Assembly: GCA_036504855.1 (NCBI GenBank)
Contig: DASXUL010000123.1
Span: 31,107-95,106 of the forward strand
Source: DASXUL01 sp036504855
GTDB lineage: Bacteria; Armatimonadota; DTGP01; JAKQQT01
DNA: 64,000 nucleotides
Direction of reading: 5' to 3'
Shown here: one piece after another, positions 1 through 7,925 of the stretch
Layout of the letters: every line of letters begins with the position of its first letter
Numbering within the stretch: position 1 is the first letter of the stretch
The notes under the pieces: generated by a model
Told to the model about the DNA's origin: nothing
What the model saw: the letters and a program-made list of their open reading frames with translations, nothing else
Databases searched by the model: none
Position numbers and translations under genes: made by a program

Positions 1-36
1 CAGGGCAGACAAGCCGGCGAACGGTGAGGGTTTCAA
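1..36 (-). CDS. Start of a probable secreted protein (cut by window edge)
   Basis: Only the first 12 codons are inside the window. On the minus strand an AAGGAG Shine-Dalgarno lies 7 nt before a TTG codon, and the reading frame gives MKPSPFAGLSAL, which looks like the beginning of a signal peptide. The same arrangement (AGGAG plus TTG) starts the neighbouring foldase gene, which supports it. The function cannot be judged from this fragment. The bases between this start and the foldase stop hold no feature I can name. Confidence 0.35.
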   Translation of the reverse strand, partial: MKPSPFAGLSAL

Positions 37-164
37 GCGGAAACTCCTTTCCAGTAGAGGGTGGGTTGATACGGGAATTGCGGCGCTACGCGCCATTGCC
101 GGCCTGGATACCGGCGTGAACTTGACCACGATGATTCTATTGCATCTGGGCGGCAGGATGGAAG

Positions 165-1964
165 TCAGCCCCGGGAGTACGGCATCGTGCACTCCACCTT
201 GTAGCGCAGCATCACCTTCGGGAACCACGCGCTAATCGCGCGCGCTCCGGCCTGTTTTGCCGCGAGAGCTCTGTCCAGGGCCTGTTTGTAGTCGGAATCC
301 GCGATGGGCATTTCGGCGCGAGACAGCACCTGGAACACGTGGTAACCGTCAGCCGCCTTCACAACCTGGGCCGGGCTTCCTGGAGCCGCCGAAAGAGCCA
401 CGTCGTCCACCTCAGTCGGGATGCGGTCGTCATTGCTGGGCGAGAACTCTCCGAGGTCTCCACCGCTAGATTTTGTGGAGTAGTCGGCCGAGAACTGCTT
501 GGCAAGATCGTCCCACGTCCCGCCGGCGTTCAACTTGGCCAACACGTCGTTGGCCATCCTCTCGCCGTCGGCGCTAGACCTTCCGCCGAAGTTATCGCCA
601 ATGCCGATCCAGATGTGTCGAGCGTGGATGCGATGCGCTCTACGTTTCACTTCCGCGCGCGCCTTGGCCGTTTCAGCGGCTGTGAGCGTTAGCTTGGCGG
701 CCTCCGCGTCACCGATCTTGCGGGCCAGTACCCGAACGGCGGCATCGTCATCCCAGTTGTTCTCGCCGGCCCTGGCCAGCATGGCGTTCCAATTCGCCTC
801 GGTGACGCCCGGGTAGGTAATAAAGTCACGATGGGCTGCCTGGCGCTCCTTGGCCACTTCGGCCGGGGTCACCGATATGCCGCGCTTCTTCGCTTCCAGG
901 CGCGTGATCAGCTTGTTGATCTCGCGGTCCGTCTCGCTCTGTCCATCCTCGCGCCATAGGCGCTCTTGAATGGCGGAGGCGAGGATGGCCTGGTTGCCAA
1001 TGTTCGCCACCACGCCCTTCCGCAACGGCGGGCCGGAAGTCTCATACGGCAGGCGCTTCTGGATAACCATGCGCCGCTCGGCGTCCGGGTACCACGAATC
1101 CACCTGGGCCACAATGCCGCGCTTTCGCTGCAGGGTCTTCTCCAGCGCAGCCGCCTTGTCTGCCTCGGTCGGCGGCGTGTCTTTCCGCTCGGCCACCTGA
1201 AAGACGCAGTAACCGCCGTCCACCTTCACGAGCCGTACGGTGGAGGATCCAGCGGTCGTCTCGAAGGCGGCGGCCTCGAGTTCGGGGAGCATCTGGCCGC
1301 GGGTGAGGAACCCCATGTCGCCGCCGCGTTTGCGGGTAGACACGTCGTCTGAGTATTCGGCCGCAGCGTCGTTCCAGGCGGCGCCGCCGGCGAGCTTCGA
1401 CCGAGCCCCCTCGGCGCGGGCATGCGCGTCCGAGTCACTGCGGCCTCCGTACTCAACGCCGGCGCCAACGAAGACCGCGCTGATGCGCACCTGGTGGGCG
1501 TCGCGATCGAGATCGGCCAGCGCTCGCGCCTTCTCTTCGTCGGTCAGCGAAGCTGCTTTCGATTCCGCCTCGCCGATCTTCCGAGCCAGTAGGTCGTCGC
1601 GCTGCTGCTCTTCAATGCGCTTGAGCGTGAAGCGAGCCACGAAGTCATCCCAGTCCTGCGGCTGGTGTCCTGGAGCCGATGTGAACGCAGCGTGATAGTC
1701 GGTCATCCGCTGCTCAAGCTCTTCGGGCGTTACCGTGATCCCTCGGGCCTTCGCCTCGGCGCGCACGACTGTCTGCTTCACGGCGACGTCCACGAAGGTA
1801 GGGCCGAACTCGCGCCACAGCCTGTCTGCGACGGCCGCCTCGGAGACCGGCACGCCGTTTACGCGAGCCACCACTCCGACCGGGAGCGGTTTGGCCGCTT
1901 GTGCCCACGCCGGAAGCGACACTGAGGCGGCCAACCCACACACGAAGAGGGTCTGCAATCTCAA
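165..1964 (-). CDS. SurA-like periplasmic foldase with two parvulin modules
   Basis: Predicted exported peptidyl-prolyl cis-trans isomerase of 599 aa. The start is taken as TTG at 1964: AGGAG lies 7 nt upstream and the product then opens with a clean signal peptide (MRLQTLFVCGLAASVSLPAWA). Two homologous halves follow (about 25-300 and 300-595). Each has a SurA_N-like helical segment with the shared string RLWRE and then a parvulin domain (GGDMGF in the first, GGDLGEF in the second, each ending in YCVFQV or YHVFQV). Parvulins of this type fold outer-membrane and secreted proteins. An in-frame ATG at 1985 is possible but has no ribosome site and would spoil the signal peptide. A plain SurA has one N-terminal chaperone domain, so the whole-unit duplication is unusual. 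Confidence 0.85.
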   Translation of the reverse strand: MRLQTLFVCGLAASVSLPAWAQAAKPLPVGVVARVNGVPVSEAAVADRLWREFGPTFVDVAVKQTVVRAEAKARGITVTPEELEQRMTDYHAAFTSAPGHQPQDWDDFVARFTLKRIEEQQRDDLLARKIGEAESKAASLTDEEKARALADLDRDAHQVRISAVFVGAGVEYGGRSDSDAHARAEGARSKLAGGAAWNDAAAEYSDDVSTRKRGGDMGFLTRGQMLPELEAAAFETTAGSSTVRLVKVDGGYCVFQVAERKDTPPTEADKAAALEKTLQRKRGIVAQVDSWYPDAERRMVIQKRLPYETSGPPLRKGVVANIGNQAILASAIQERLWREDGQSETDREINKLITRLEAKKRGISVTPAEVAKERQAAHRDFITYPGVTEANWNAMLARAGENNWDDDAAVRVLARKIGDAEAAKLTLTAAETAKARAEVKRRAHRIHARHIWIGIGDNFGGRSSADGERMANDVLAKLNAGGTWDDLAKQFSADYSTKSSGGDLGEFSPSNDDRIPTEVDDVALSAAPGSPAQVVKAADGYHVFQVLSRAEMPIADSDYKQALDRALAAKQAGARAISAWFPKVMLRYKVECTMPYSRG

Positions 1965-2086
1965 AAGGGAACTCCTCTCAAGCATTTGGTGGGGCTGCCG
2001 GGCGGCGCCCTCAGATTCATGGCGAACCGCGGCCGGCCGGGGTTCCCACTTTTGCGCCCGCCGAGCGGCCGGCGCCATCCGAACAA

Positions 2087-2123
2087 GACCCGCCTGGCCA
2101 GGATTGCACGAGGCAGGCGGGTC
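2087..2123 (-). terminator. Hairpin after the hsp20 gene
   Basis: A perfect 10-bp inverted repeat (GACCCGCCTG and CAGGCGGGTC) with a 17-nt loop lies 40 nt past the hsp20 stop and before the foldase start. In the minus-strand direction it is followed by TCTTGTTC, only a weak U-run, so it may end the hsp20 transcript partially. Confidence 0.45.
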
Positions 2124-2162
2124 TCCGGCATGTGCCGCGGAGTTCGGAACTGGGCCCACGCG

Positions 2163-3071
2163 TCAGTCGGTGGACTTCGCCTCTTCCGGAGATTCCGAAG
2201 GAGCGGCGGGCGCTTCGGCGCCTGGCGCCTCAGGCTTGGCGGCAGGCGCGGCGTGCTCGACGACCGGGGATTCCGGCGCCGTTGCCGGGGCCTGTACCGC
2301 TGCCTGAGGGGCATCGGACTCGACCACGGGCACGTCTACAGCCGCGTCACCTTCAGGGGCGGCCTCGGACGTCTCGGCGGCCGCCTGCTTGGCAGCCTGA
2401 TTGCCGCGGCCCCGGTTACGGCCGCGCTGCATATAGAACCCGCCGCGCGATCGCTCGCGTCCCGACGGGGCCGGTTGCGCCTCGGTGGGGGCCTCAACGG
2501 CCGCTTCTACTGCCGGCGGCTCGGCTGTTTCCACTTCCACGGCGGCAGTTTCCAAGATCTCGGCGGCCGGAGCCTCCGCTTTCTCAGCGGGCGCCTCAGA
2601 GGTTTCGGCCTCGCTCTCGGCCTCGGCGTCTTCGATCTTGATAGACTGGGCGCGGTTGGCGTCCGCCTTTGGCAGCGTGATGGTGATAACGCCGTGTCGG
2701 TAGGAGGCGGTGGCCTTATCCGCTTCTACGGCGCTGGGCAATTCCAGGCCGCGCTGGTATGAGGCGAAACCCCATTCGCGGCGGATGTAGCCGGAACGAT
2801 CCGCCTGCTGGCCCTTTCGCTGCGCCCGGATGTTGAGGCTCTGGCCGCGCACGCTGATCTCGATGTCCTCGGGCTGCATGCCGGGAAGCGGCGCGGTGAG
2901 GACGAGACTGCCGTCCGCGTCCAACAGGTTCACGGCGAGGGTCTGGGTCTGGTCGGGGGCTGGGCGCCCGCCAGCGGGGCGGCGAGCGGCGCCGCCCGGG
3001 ATGAAGTCCTCCAGCAGATCTTCCATCTGCTGGCGCAATGCGTTGATGTCGAACCCACGGTTACGGTCCAT
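2163..3071 (-). CDS. Hsp20 small heat-shock protein with long RG-containing tail
   Basis: ATP-independent chaperone of the alpha-crystallin family, 302 aa. The start is ATG at 3071, 8 nt after AAGGAG. The alpha-crystallin domain covers about residues 42-147 (GMQPEDIEISV; GVITITLPKA near its end). Usual bacterial Hsp20 proteins stop soon after this domain at about 150 aa. Here a further 155 residues follow: an Ala/Glu/Pro-rich acidic stretch (148-202), a basic Arg-Gly patch (about 204-223, with RGRNRGRG), then another acidic Ala/Pro-rich stretch. The Arg-Gly patch resembles RNA-binding RGG segments, but a nucleic-acid role is inference. Cytoplasmic; no signal peptide is visible. Confidence 0.85.
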   Translation of the reverse strand: MDRNRGFDINALRQQMEDLLEDFIPGGAARRPAGGRPAPDQTQTLAVNLLDADGSLVLTAPLPGMQPEDIEISVRGQSLNIRAQRKGQQADRSGYIRREWGFASYQRGLELPSAVEADKATASYRHGVITITLPKADANRAQSIKIEDAEAESEAETSEAPAEKAEAPAAEILETAAVEVETAEPPAVEAAVEAPTEAQPAPSGRERSRGGFYMQRGRNRGRGNQAAKQAAAETSEAAPEGDAAVDVPVVESDAPQAAVQAPATAPESPVVEHAAPAAKPEAPGAEAPAAPSESPEEAKSTD

Positions 3072-3499
3072 GGATGGGTCTCCTTGTGCCATGGCGCACA
3101 TTCCGCGGGCGTTGCGGGAACGGCGGCACGAGGCCGCGGCTCTCGGCGCAGCGAAAGCGAAGGTGCGTCACTCTTCCTGATTGTCGATCGCCTGACTGGG
3201 GTCGGCGTGTAGATCTGGGTTCCGCTGATGCCGCTGGAGTGTTTCCAGGCTGGCGAAAGCGTATATGCGGCCATTCTAGCTGGCGCGCTGAGGGAAGCGC
3301 ACGGCATCGATGCCGATGCTCGGGATGGGGTCGATGATGGGCACGGTTGGCCTCCTTCCGGCGGGCCCAGCCCGCCCTCGTATCATCGCCCTGTGTTATT
3401 CCTCGCGCCGCGCCGCACAAACGGCTACATTCGGTCCCTTCACTTTACATCGGCGGGGCGCCAAGGTTTCAAGGGGGACCGCCTCGTTGAGGCGCTCGT
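3072..3499. other. Intergenic region without a supported gene
   Basis: Divergent space between hsp20 (minus) and efp (plus). Short open frames on both strands here have Arg/Pro-rich, non-protein-like translations and no ribosome sites, so I call none. No CIRCE-type inverted repeat was seen upstream of hsp20. Confidence 0.6.
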
Positions 3500-3528
3500 T
3501 TGACCGCCACGCGGGCCCGTGGTAACAT
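3500..3528 (+). promoter_or_regulatory. Sigma-70-type promoter for efp
   Basis: TTGACC (3500-3505) and TAACAT (3523-3528) are separated by 17 nt, close to the housekeeping consensus. Transcription would begin near 3535, giving efp a leader of about 55 nt. Confidence 0.6.
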
Positions 3529-3591
3529 GACACGGGAATTCGGCGCCGGCCGGGGACGGCGGGGCGCCGCGCTATATTATGGAGAATCGAT

Positions 3592-4158
3592 TTGGCTATT
3601 GACACTAGCGACTTTAGGAACGGGCTGAGCATGGTCCTGGACGGGAAGATCTGGCAGATCGTTGAGTTCCAGCACGTGAAGCCTGGCAAGGGCCCGGCTT
3701 TCGTGCGCAGCAAGCTGCGAGACGTTCGCTCCGGCAACGTGGTGGAGAAGACCTTCAGGGCCGGCGAGAAAATGGAACAAGCCATCCTGGAAAAGAAGTC
3801 CATGCAGTATCTCTACACCACGGGCGACGCCTATATCTTCATGGATACCGAAGATTACGATCAGGTGGAGATCAGCAAGGCGTCCATTGGCTCCCAGGTG
3901 AAATACCTGAAAGAGAACATGGAAGTCATCGTGCTGACCCACCAGGCCGACGTGTTGGGCGTGGAATTGCCCACATCGGTGGAGTTGGAAGTCACCGCAA
4001 CCGACCCCGGCCTCCGGGGCGATACCGCAAGCGGGGGAGGCAAGCCGGCCACCTTGGAAACCGGCGCCGTGGTTACCGTTCCCCTCTTCCTGAACGTGGG
4101 CGACAAGGTGAAGGTCGACACGCGAACGGACCAATATCTGGGCCGCGTGAGCAATTGA
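3592..4158 (+). CDS. efp: Elongation factor P
   Basis: EF-P binds ribosomes stalled at polyproline and promotes peptide-bond formation. The 188-aa length is typical. The N-terminal KOW-like domain has HVKPGKG, placing the tip lysine at residue 33, equivalent to the post-translationally modified lysine of E. coli EF-P; the two OB folds follow. The start is TTG, with GGAG 7 nt upstream. A good promoter lies about 65 nt upstream. In many bacteria efp sits beside accB, and here a BCCP-like gene lies 1.3 kb downstream, so the synteny is partly kept. Polyproline runs in local proteins (the SppA N-terminus, the secreted protein at 7.9 kb) are plausible clients. Confidence 0.95.
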   Translation: MAIDTSDFRNGLSMVLDGKIWQIVEFQHVKPGKGPAFVRSKLRDVRSGNVVEKTFRAGEKMEQAILEKKSMQYLYTTGDAYIFMDTEDYDQVEISKASIGSQVKYLKENMEVIVLTHQADVLGVELPTSVELEVTATDPGLRGDTASGGGKPATLETGAVVTVPLFLNVGDKVKVDTRTDQYLGRVSN

Positions 4159-4232
4159 TGGGCGCGCGCTGACCGCCGCCTTGCGGTCAGCGCTGAACAC
4201 GGCCGTCGGCGCCCGCGAAGGAGAAGCCCCAC

Positions 4233-5375
4233 GTGTCTGCCAACCGCCCCTACAGACCGCCGCAGCATACATCATCGGTGGGCGACATCCTGAACGAGGC
4301 CCTCAGCTTGATTGCCAAGCTGGCGGCCATCGCCTTCCTCGCGACGCTGGTTTACACGGCCTACGCCACGTTTGGCGGCGGTCTGAAGTCCTACCCGGAT
4401 TACTTTACCGCGGCTCTCTCGAACCAACTCACGCACAATGCGCAGGTTGCGCAGCACGTGCTCATCGGATCGGCCGTGACGTTCTGCGTGGCCGTGTTGA
4501 CGCTGTGGTGGGGCTGGGAATGGGCCGGTCCGCTGTTCGCCGCTGCGGGGGCGATATTCTACGTGGGGCTGCCGTATTTTGGCGTGCCGCACCTTAGCGC
4601 TCCCTCAATGGATCTGGCGCGCCAGAACCATCCGGGCGCCGAGATCATCTTCGCATGGCGGATCTGCGGAATGGCCTTCTTCGTGGAGGCCGGGCTTTTC
4701 TGTCTCGCGTGGACGTGGGACCTCCTGCAGGCCACCCTCAGCGCCCCTCGGCGCGCCGCCGGCGGCCTGAAGGTCCCCTTCTATAGCGCATGCTGGCAGA
4801 CCCACCACTGCAAGGAAGAGATCAACAAGCTCTGCACGCCGGGCAAGCGGGGTTACCACGCGTCCTGCTGGCGGTACAAGAGCGGCTGCTACTGCGATGA
4901 GAGCATCGGCGACGCCATGCTCGCCTCCGCGCGCCACTCGATGGGCGACAAAGCGGCGATGTTCCTCGGAACGCCGTCCAAGGCCCCGGCGCCAACATTC
5001 GCCGACCGCTTCCGTTCCACCCACCACCGTGTGGCGTATCAGAAGATCGCTTGCGCGGACTGCCCCATTTACAACTACCATGAACTCCAGAAGCACCGCA
5101 TCCTCGCGCCGATCATGACCCTGGGGATCCCGGCGCTGATGTACTACCGGGCGGAGAATCTACACTCCTGGTATTCCAGCGGCCTCGCCGCGATGGATCG
5201 CTTCGCGTTACACCTGGCGTTTGATCCCAACCAGACGGCCAACCTGCACAACCAGATACACATCGCCTTCGACGTGCCGCTGATGGAGTGGATGGTCTAC
5301 ACCGTGCTGGCCGTGGTCCTCATCACCATGGCCGCGCGTTTGCTGGAGTACTGGTGCTTCAGCGCGAAACTGTAG
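4233..5375 (+). CDS. Multi-pass membrane protein with a Cys-rich soluble loop
   Basis: Unrecognised 380-aa protein. It starts at GTG 4233, 9 nt after AAGGAG. Hydrophobic segments lie near residues 25-50, 70-92, 95-110, 140-165, 285-305 and 350-370. Between the fourth and fifth is a soluble stretch of about 110 residues rich in Cys and His: ACWQTHHC, C at KLC, SCWRYKSGCYCDE, and later CADC. The spacing suggests a metal site or disulfides. It lies between efp and the BCCP-like gene with short gaps (74 and 40 nt), so it is probably co-transcribed. I do not recognise the family. Confidence 0.75.
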   Translation: MSANRPYRPPQHTSSVGDILNEALSLIAKLAAIAFLATLVYTAYATFGGGLKSYPDYFTAALSNQLTHNAQVAQHVLIGSAVTFCVAVLTLWWGWEWAGPLFAAAGAIFYVGLPYFGVPHLSAPSMDLARQNHPGAEIIFAWRICGMAFFVEAGLFCLAWTWDLLQATLSAPRRAAGGLKVPFYSACWQTHHCKEEINKLCTPGKRGYHASCWRYKSGCYCDESIGDAMLASARHSMGDKAAMFLGTPSKAPAPTFADRFRSTHHRVAYQKIACADCPIYNYHELQKHRILAPIMTLGIPALMYYRAENLHSWYSSGLAAMDRFALHLAFDPNQTANLHNQIHIAFDVPLMEWMVYTVLAVVLITMAARLLEYWCFSAKL

Positions 5376-5415
5376 CGGAATCCCGCGCAACTCCGGCAGG
5401 GAGGCCGGTACCAAA

Positions 5416-5820
5416 GTGACGATAGAGACGATTGACGAACTGGCCGGCCTGCTGCAGAAGACGGTCGTGACCCGCATCAGCGTGGAAGGCGACGGCTGGA
5501 ACGTTGAACTCGAGCGCCCTCCGGCTCCGCCAGGCGTGGCGACGGCGGCTTCAACGCCTGCTCCATCCGCGCTAGAGGCGAGGGCGGAGACGCCTGTTGA
5601 GGCCACGATGGTGGGCGTGTTCCACGAGGCTTCCCATCCTGTGGCGCAGGGCCAAATCGTCCGCGCCGGGGAGGCGCTCGGCTCCATTGAGGCATTGGCG
5701 CTCCGCAATGAGGTCCGCGCTCCGATGGATGGGCGCGTGGAGGAAGTGCACGTGGAGGACGGCCAGCCGGTGGAGTTTGGTCAGGTCCTGTTCGTCCTCT
5801 CCGATGGGGTCGACGAATGA
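5416..5820 (+). CDS. BCCP-like biotinyl domain protein lacking the acceptor lysine
   Basis: 134-aa protein with the AccB layout: a short N-terminal segment, an Ala/Pro linker (about 36-60) and a C-terminal biotinyl/lipoyl domain (60-130). The conserved flanks are clear (RAPMDGRVEEV and VEDGQPVEFG match the BCCP pattern). The biotinylation motif normally reads EAMK-M; here residues 92-96 are EALAL, so the biotin-accepting Lys is Ala95 (codon GCG at 5698). No other Lys lies nearby. As read, it cannot carry biotin at the normal site. Start GTG 5416 with GGGAGG upstream; its stop overlaps the next start (ATGA). No accC follows, unlike the usual accB-accC order. It may be a regulatory or structural BCCP homologue like plant BADC proteins. 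Confidence 0.8.
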   Translation: MTIETIDELAGLLQKTVVTRISVEGDGWNVELERPPAPPGVATAASTPAPSALEARAETPVEATMVGVFHEASHPVAQGQIVRAGEALGSIEALALRNEVRAPMDGRVEEVHVEDGQPVEFGQVLFVLSDGVDE

Positions 5821-6203
5821 GGCGCGGCCATCGCGGATTCTCGCTGCTCGGGATGCTCGTGGCGGTACTGATCATCGCCGTCGCCGCCGTACTGATTTAC
5901 GGGCGTTCCAACAAGCAGACACAGCCCATTCGTCCCGGCGGACCGTCCACCCGGATGGGCATCGCGGTGGACCGTGGCCGCGGCGTTGACTGCCAGAACA
6001 ACCTGAAGCAGCTCCGGCTGGCCATCCAGATGGAAGAGACCTCCAGCGCCGAAGGTAACGGCCCTCCCCCCACCCTCCAGAGCCTGTCGAAGGACGGCAT
6101 CATCCCGCAGATGCTGGTCTGCCCGGCCACTCACCAACCCTACCAGTATGATCCGCGAACCGGCGTGGTAATCTGCCCCACCATCGGCCACGAAAAGTTC
6201 TGA
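5817..6203 (+). CDS. Type II pseudopilin-like protein
   Basis: 128 aa. The N-terminus (MRRGHRG, then FSLLGMLVAVLIIAVAAVLI) matches a prepilin leader: short basic peptide, Gly before the cleavage site, Phe, then a hydrophobic helix. Pilins normally have Glu at position 5 of the mature protein; here it is Gly. The C-terminal part is soluble (CQNNLKQLRLAIQMEE, then two further Cys), reminiscent of the abundant type II secretion-like pseudopilins of planctomycetes and armatimonads. It overlaps the BCCP-like gene by 4 bp. Cleavage by prepilin peptidase is probable; assembly into a filament is uncertain without Glu5. Confidence 0.75.
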   Translation: MRRGHRGFSLLGMLVAVLIIAVAAVLIYGRSNKQTQPIRPGGPSTRMGIAVDRGRGVDCQNNLKQLRLAIQMEETSSAEGNGPPPTLQSLSKDGIIPQMLVCPATHQPYQYDPRTGVVICPTIGHEKF

Positions 6204-6207
6204 AACC

Positions 6208-7740
6208 ATGGCAACCCTGTTTCACAACGCTCATATCCGGACCCTTGGGCCATCTGGCTCCGTCGACTGCCTCCTCGCCGAGGAAGGCGGGCACATCGTT
6301 GCCGTGGGCGAAGCGGCCCGCGCGCATCCGCTGGCCGCTGGCGCCGCTGCCGTGGATCTTGGCGGACGCGCCGTCCTCCCGGGCCCGGTAGACGCGCACG
6401 TCCACCTGCTTCAGTATGCCGAGAACGACCTCTACCAGGCGGATCTTGGCGGGTGCCGCACCCTCGACGAGCTATTGGAGCGCTTGAGCGCGCACGGCAA
6501 GAGACGGCCGGAAGGGTGGCTGCTGGGGGCTGGATTTGACCACGAGATGTTCCCCACCCACGCCATGCCGACGAGGGCCGATCTCGACCGCGCGGCGCCG
6601 AACCGCCCGGCCATGGTCGCCCGACTCTGCTACCACGTGATCTCGGCCAACAGCGAAGCGCTGCGCCTCACTGGCATCGAAAGCGAGTCTGGAATCCTGT
6701 CGGAAGACCGGATGGACCCCGTTTACGCGGCCATTCCAAAGCTCACGAAGGCGCAGACGTTGGAGGTAGCGCGCCACGCGATGGCACTGGCCGCAAAGGC
6801 CGGATTCACCGGCTGCCACGTGCTGATCGCCTCCCGCGAAGAGGTTGAGGCGTTCCAAACGTTGCGCGCCAACGGTGAGCTGAGCATCCGCGTGCGCATG
6901 CAGATGCCTTTCGCTCTTTTCCACGAGCTGACAGCCACCGGGTTGCGGACCACGTTTGGGGACGAATGGCTGAGCATCGGCGGCATCAAGATGTTCGCGG
7001 ATGGCTCCATGGGCGCCCGGACCGCGGCCCTCACCACCGATTACACCGACGATCCCGGCAACTGCGGCGAGTTGATTCACCCGCCGGCGCGCCTCGCGGA
7101 GATGGTGCGCGAGGTGCACGACGCCGGCTGCCAGGCAGTGATCCACGCCATCGGCGACGAAGCAATGGACGTGGCAATGGATGCCATCACGGCGGCGGCC
7201 GGCGAGAACACGCGCGCCGCGCGCCATCGCATTGAACACGCCAGCATCGTCCGGCCGGATCAGGTCCGCCGACTCGCCGATACCGGCATCGTCTGTTGCG
7301 TTCAGCCGCAGTTCACCGTCACGGATTTCTGGACCGTTCAACGCCTGGGCGAGGAGCGGAAGGCGTGGATCTACCCGTTCGCCTCCATGCTGAAGGCCGG
7401 ATGCATCCTCTCCGGCGGCACGGATTGCCCGGTGGAACGCCTCTCGCCCCTGGAGGCCATCGGCCGCGCCGTTACGCGCGACGCCCCATGGCGCGGCGAG
7501 AGCATTTCACAGGGCTACCTGGCCGATGAGCGCCTGTCGGTTGAGCAGGCATGGCGCCTCTACACCACCGGCAGCGCGTACTCCGGCTTCGACGAGGCTT
7601 CGCGCGGAACGCTGGAACCCGGCATGGTGTGCGACTTCATCGCGCTCGATGCGGACCCGTTCACCGCCGACCCGAAGTCCATTGAGACGATGGTTCCGGC
7701 TATGACCGTGGTCGGCGGCCGCATTGCCCCTGTGTCCTGA
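6208..7740 (+). CDS. Amidohydrolase of the YtcJ type
   Basis: 510-aa metal-dependent amidohydrolase (amidohydrolase 3, YtcJ-like). The family fold is a TIM barrel with flanking beta sandwich. Visible motifs: VDAHVH (about residue 55, metal ligands), HAIGDEAMD (about 315), HRIEHAS (about 342) and GTDCPVE (about 408), with a closing segment GTLEPGMVCDFIALDADP typical of the family. These enzymes hydrolyse exocyclic amide or carbamate bonds; the substrate cannot be told. It starts 4 nt after the pseudopilin stop, so it is the last gene of the efp-side run. No signal peptide, so cytoplasmic. Confidence 0.88.
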   Translation: MATLFHNAHIRTLGPSGSVDCLLAEEGGHIVAVGEAARAHPLAAGAAAVDLGGRAVLPGPVDAHVHLLQYAENDLYQADLGGCRTLDELLERLSAHGKRRPEGWLLGAGFDHEMFPTHAMPTRADLDRAAPNRPAMVARLCYHVISANSEALRLTGIESESGILSEDRMDPVYAAIPKLTKAQTLEVARHAMALAAKAGFTGCHVLIASREEVEAFQTLRANGELSIRVRMQMPFALFHELTATGLRTTFGDEWLSIGGIKMFADGSMGARTAALTTDYTDDPGNCGELIHPPARLAEMVREVHDAGCQAVIHAIGDEAMDVAMDAITAAAGENTRAARHRIEHASIVRPDQVRRLADTGIVCCVQPQFTVTDFWTVQRLGEERKAWIYPFASMLKAGCILSGGTDCPVERLSPLEAIGRAVTRDAPWRGESISQGYLADERLSVEQAWRLYTTGSAYSGFDEASRGTLEPGMVCDFIALDADPFTADPKSIETMVPAMTVVGGRIAPVS

Positions 7741-7925
7741 GCGAGGAAGATATCTGGACGAACCGCGGCCGACGGGTCTCAGTGACCGGGGAATCTGCCG
7801 GCCCTGGGCCCCGAGGCGTACGCGGCCAATGTAGTTCTGGCGGGCAGGCGATTCCATACTGAAGGTAAGGCGACCACAGACGCTCATATCCATAGCCGTT
7901 GATCGCGACGGCCCAGGAGGACACG

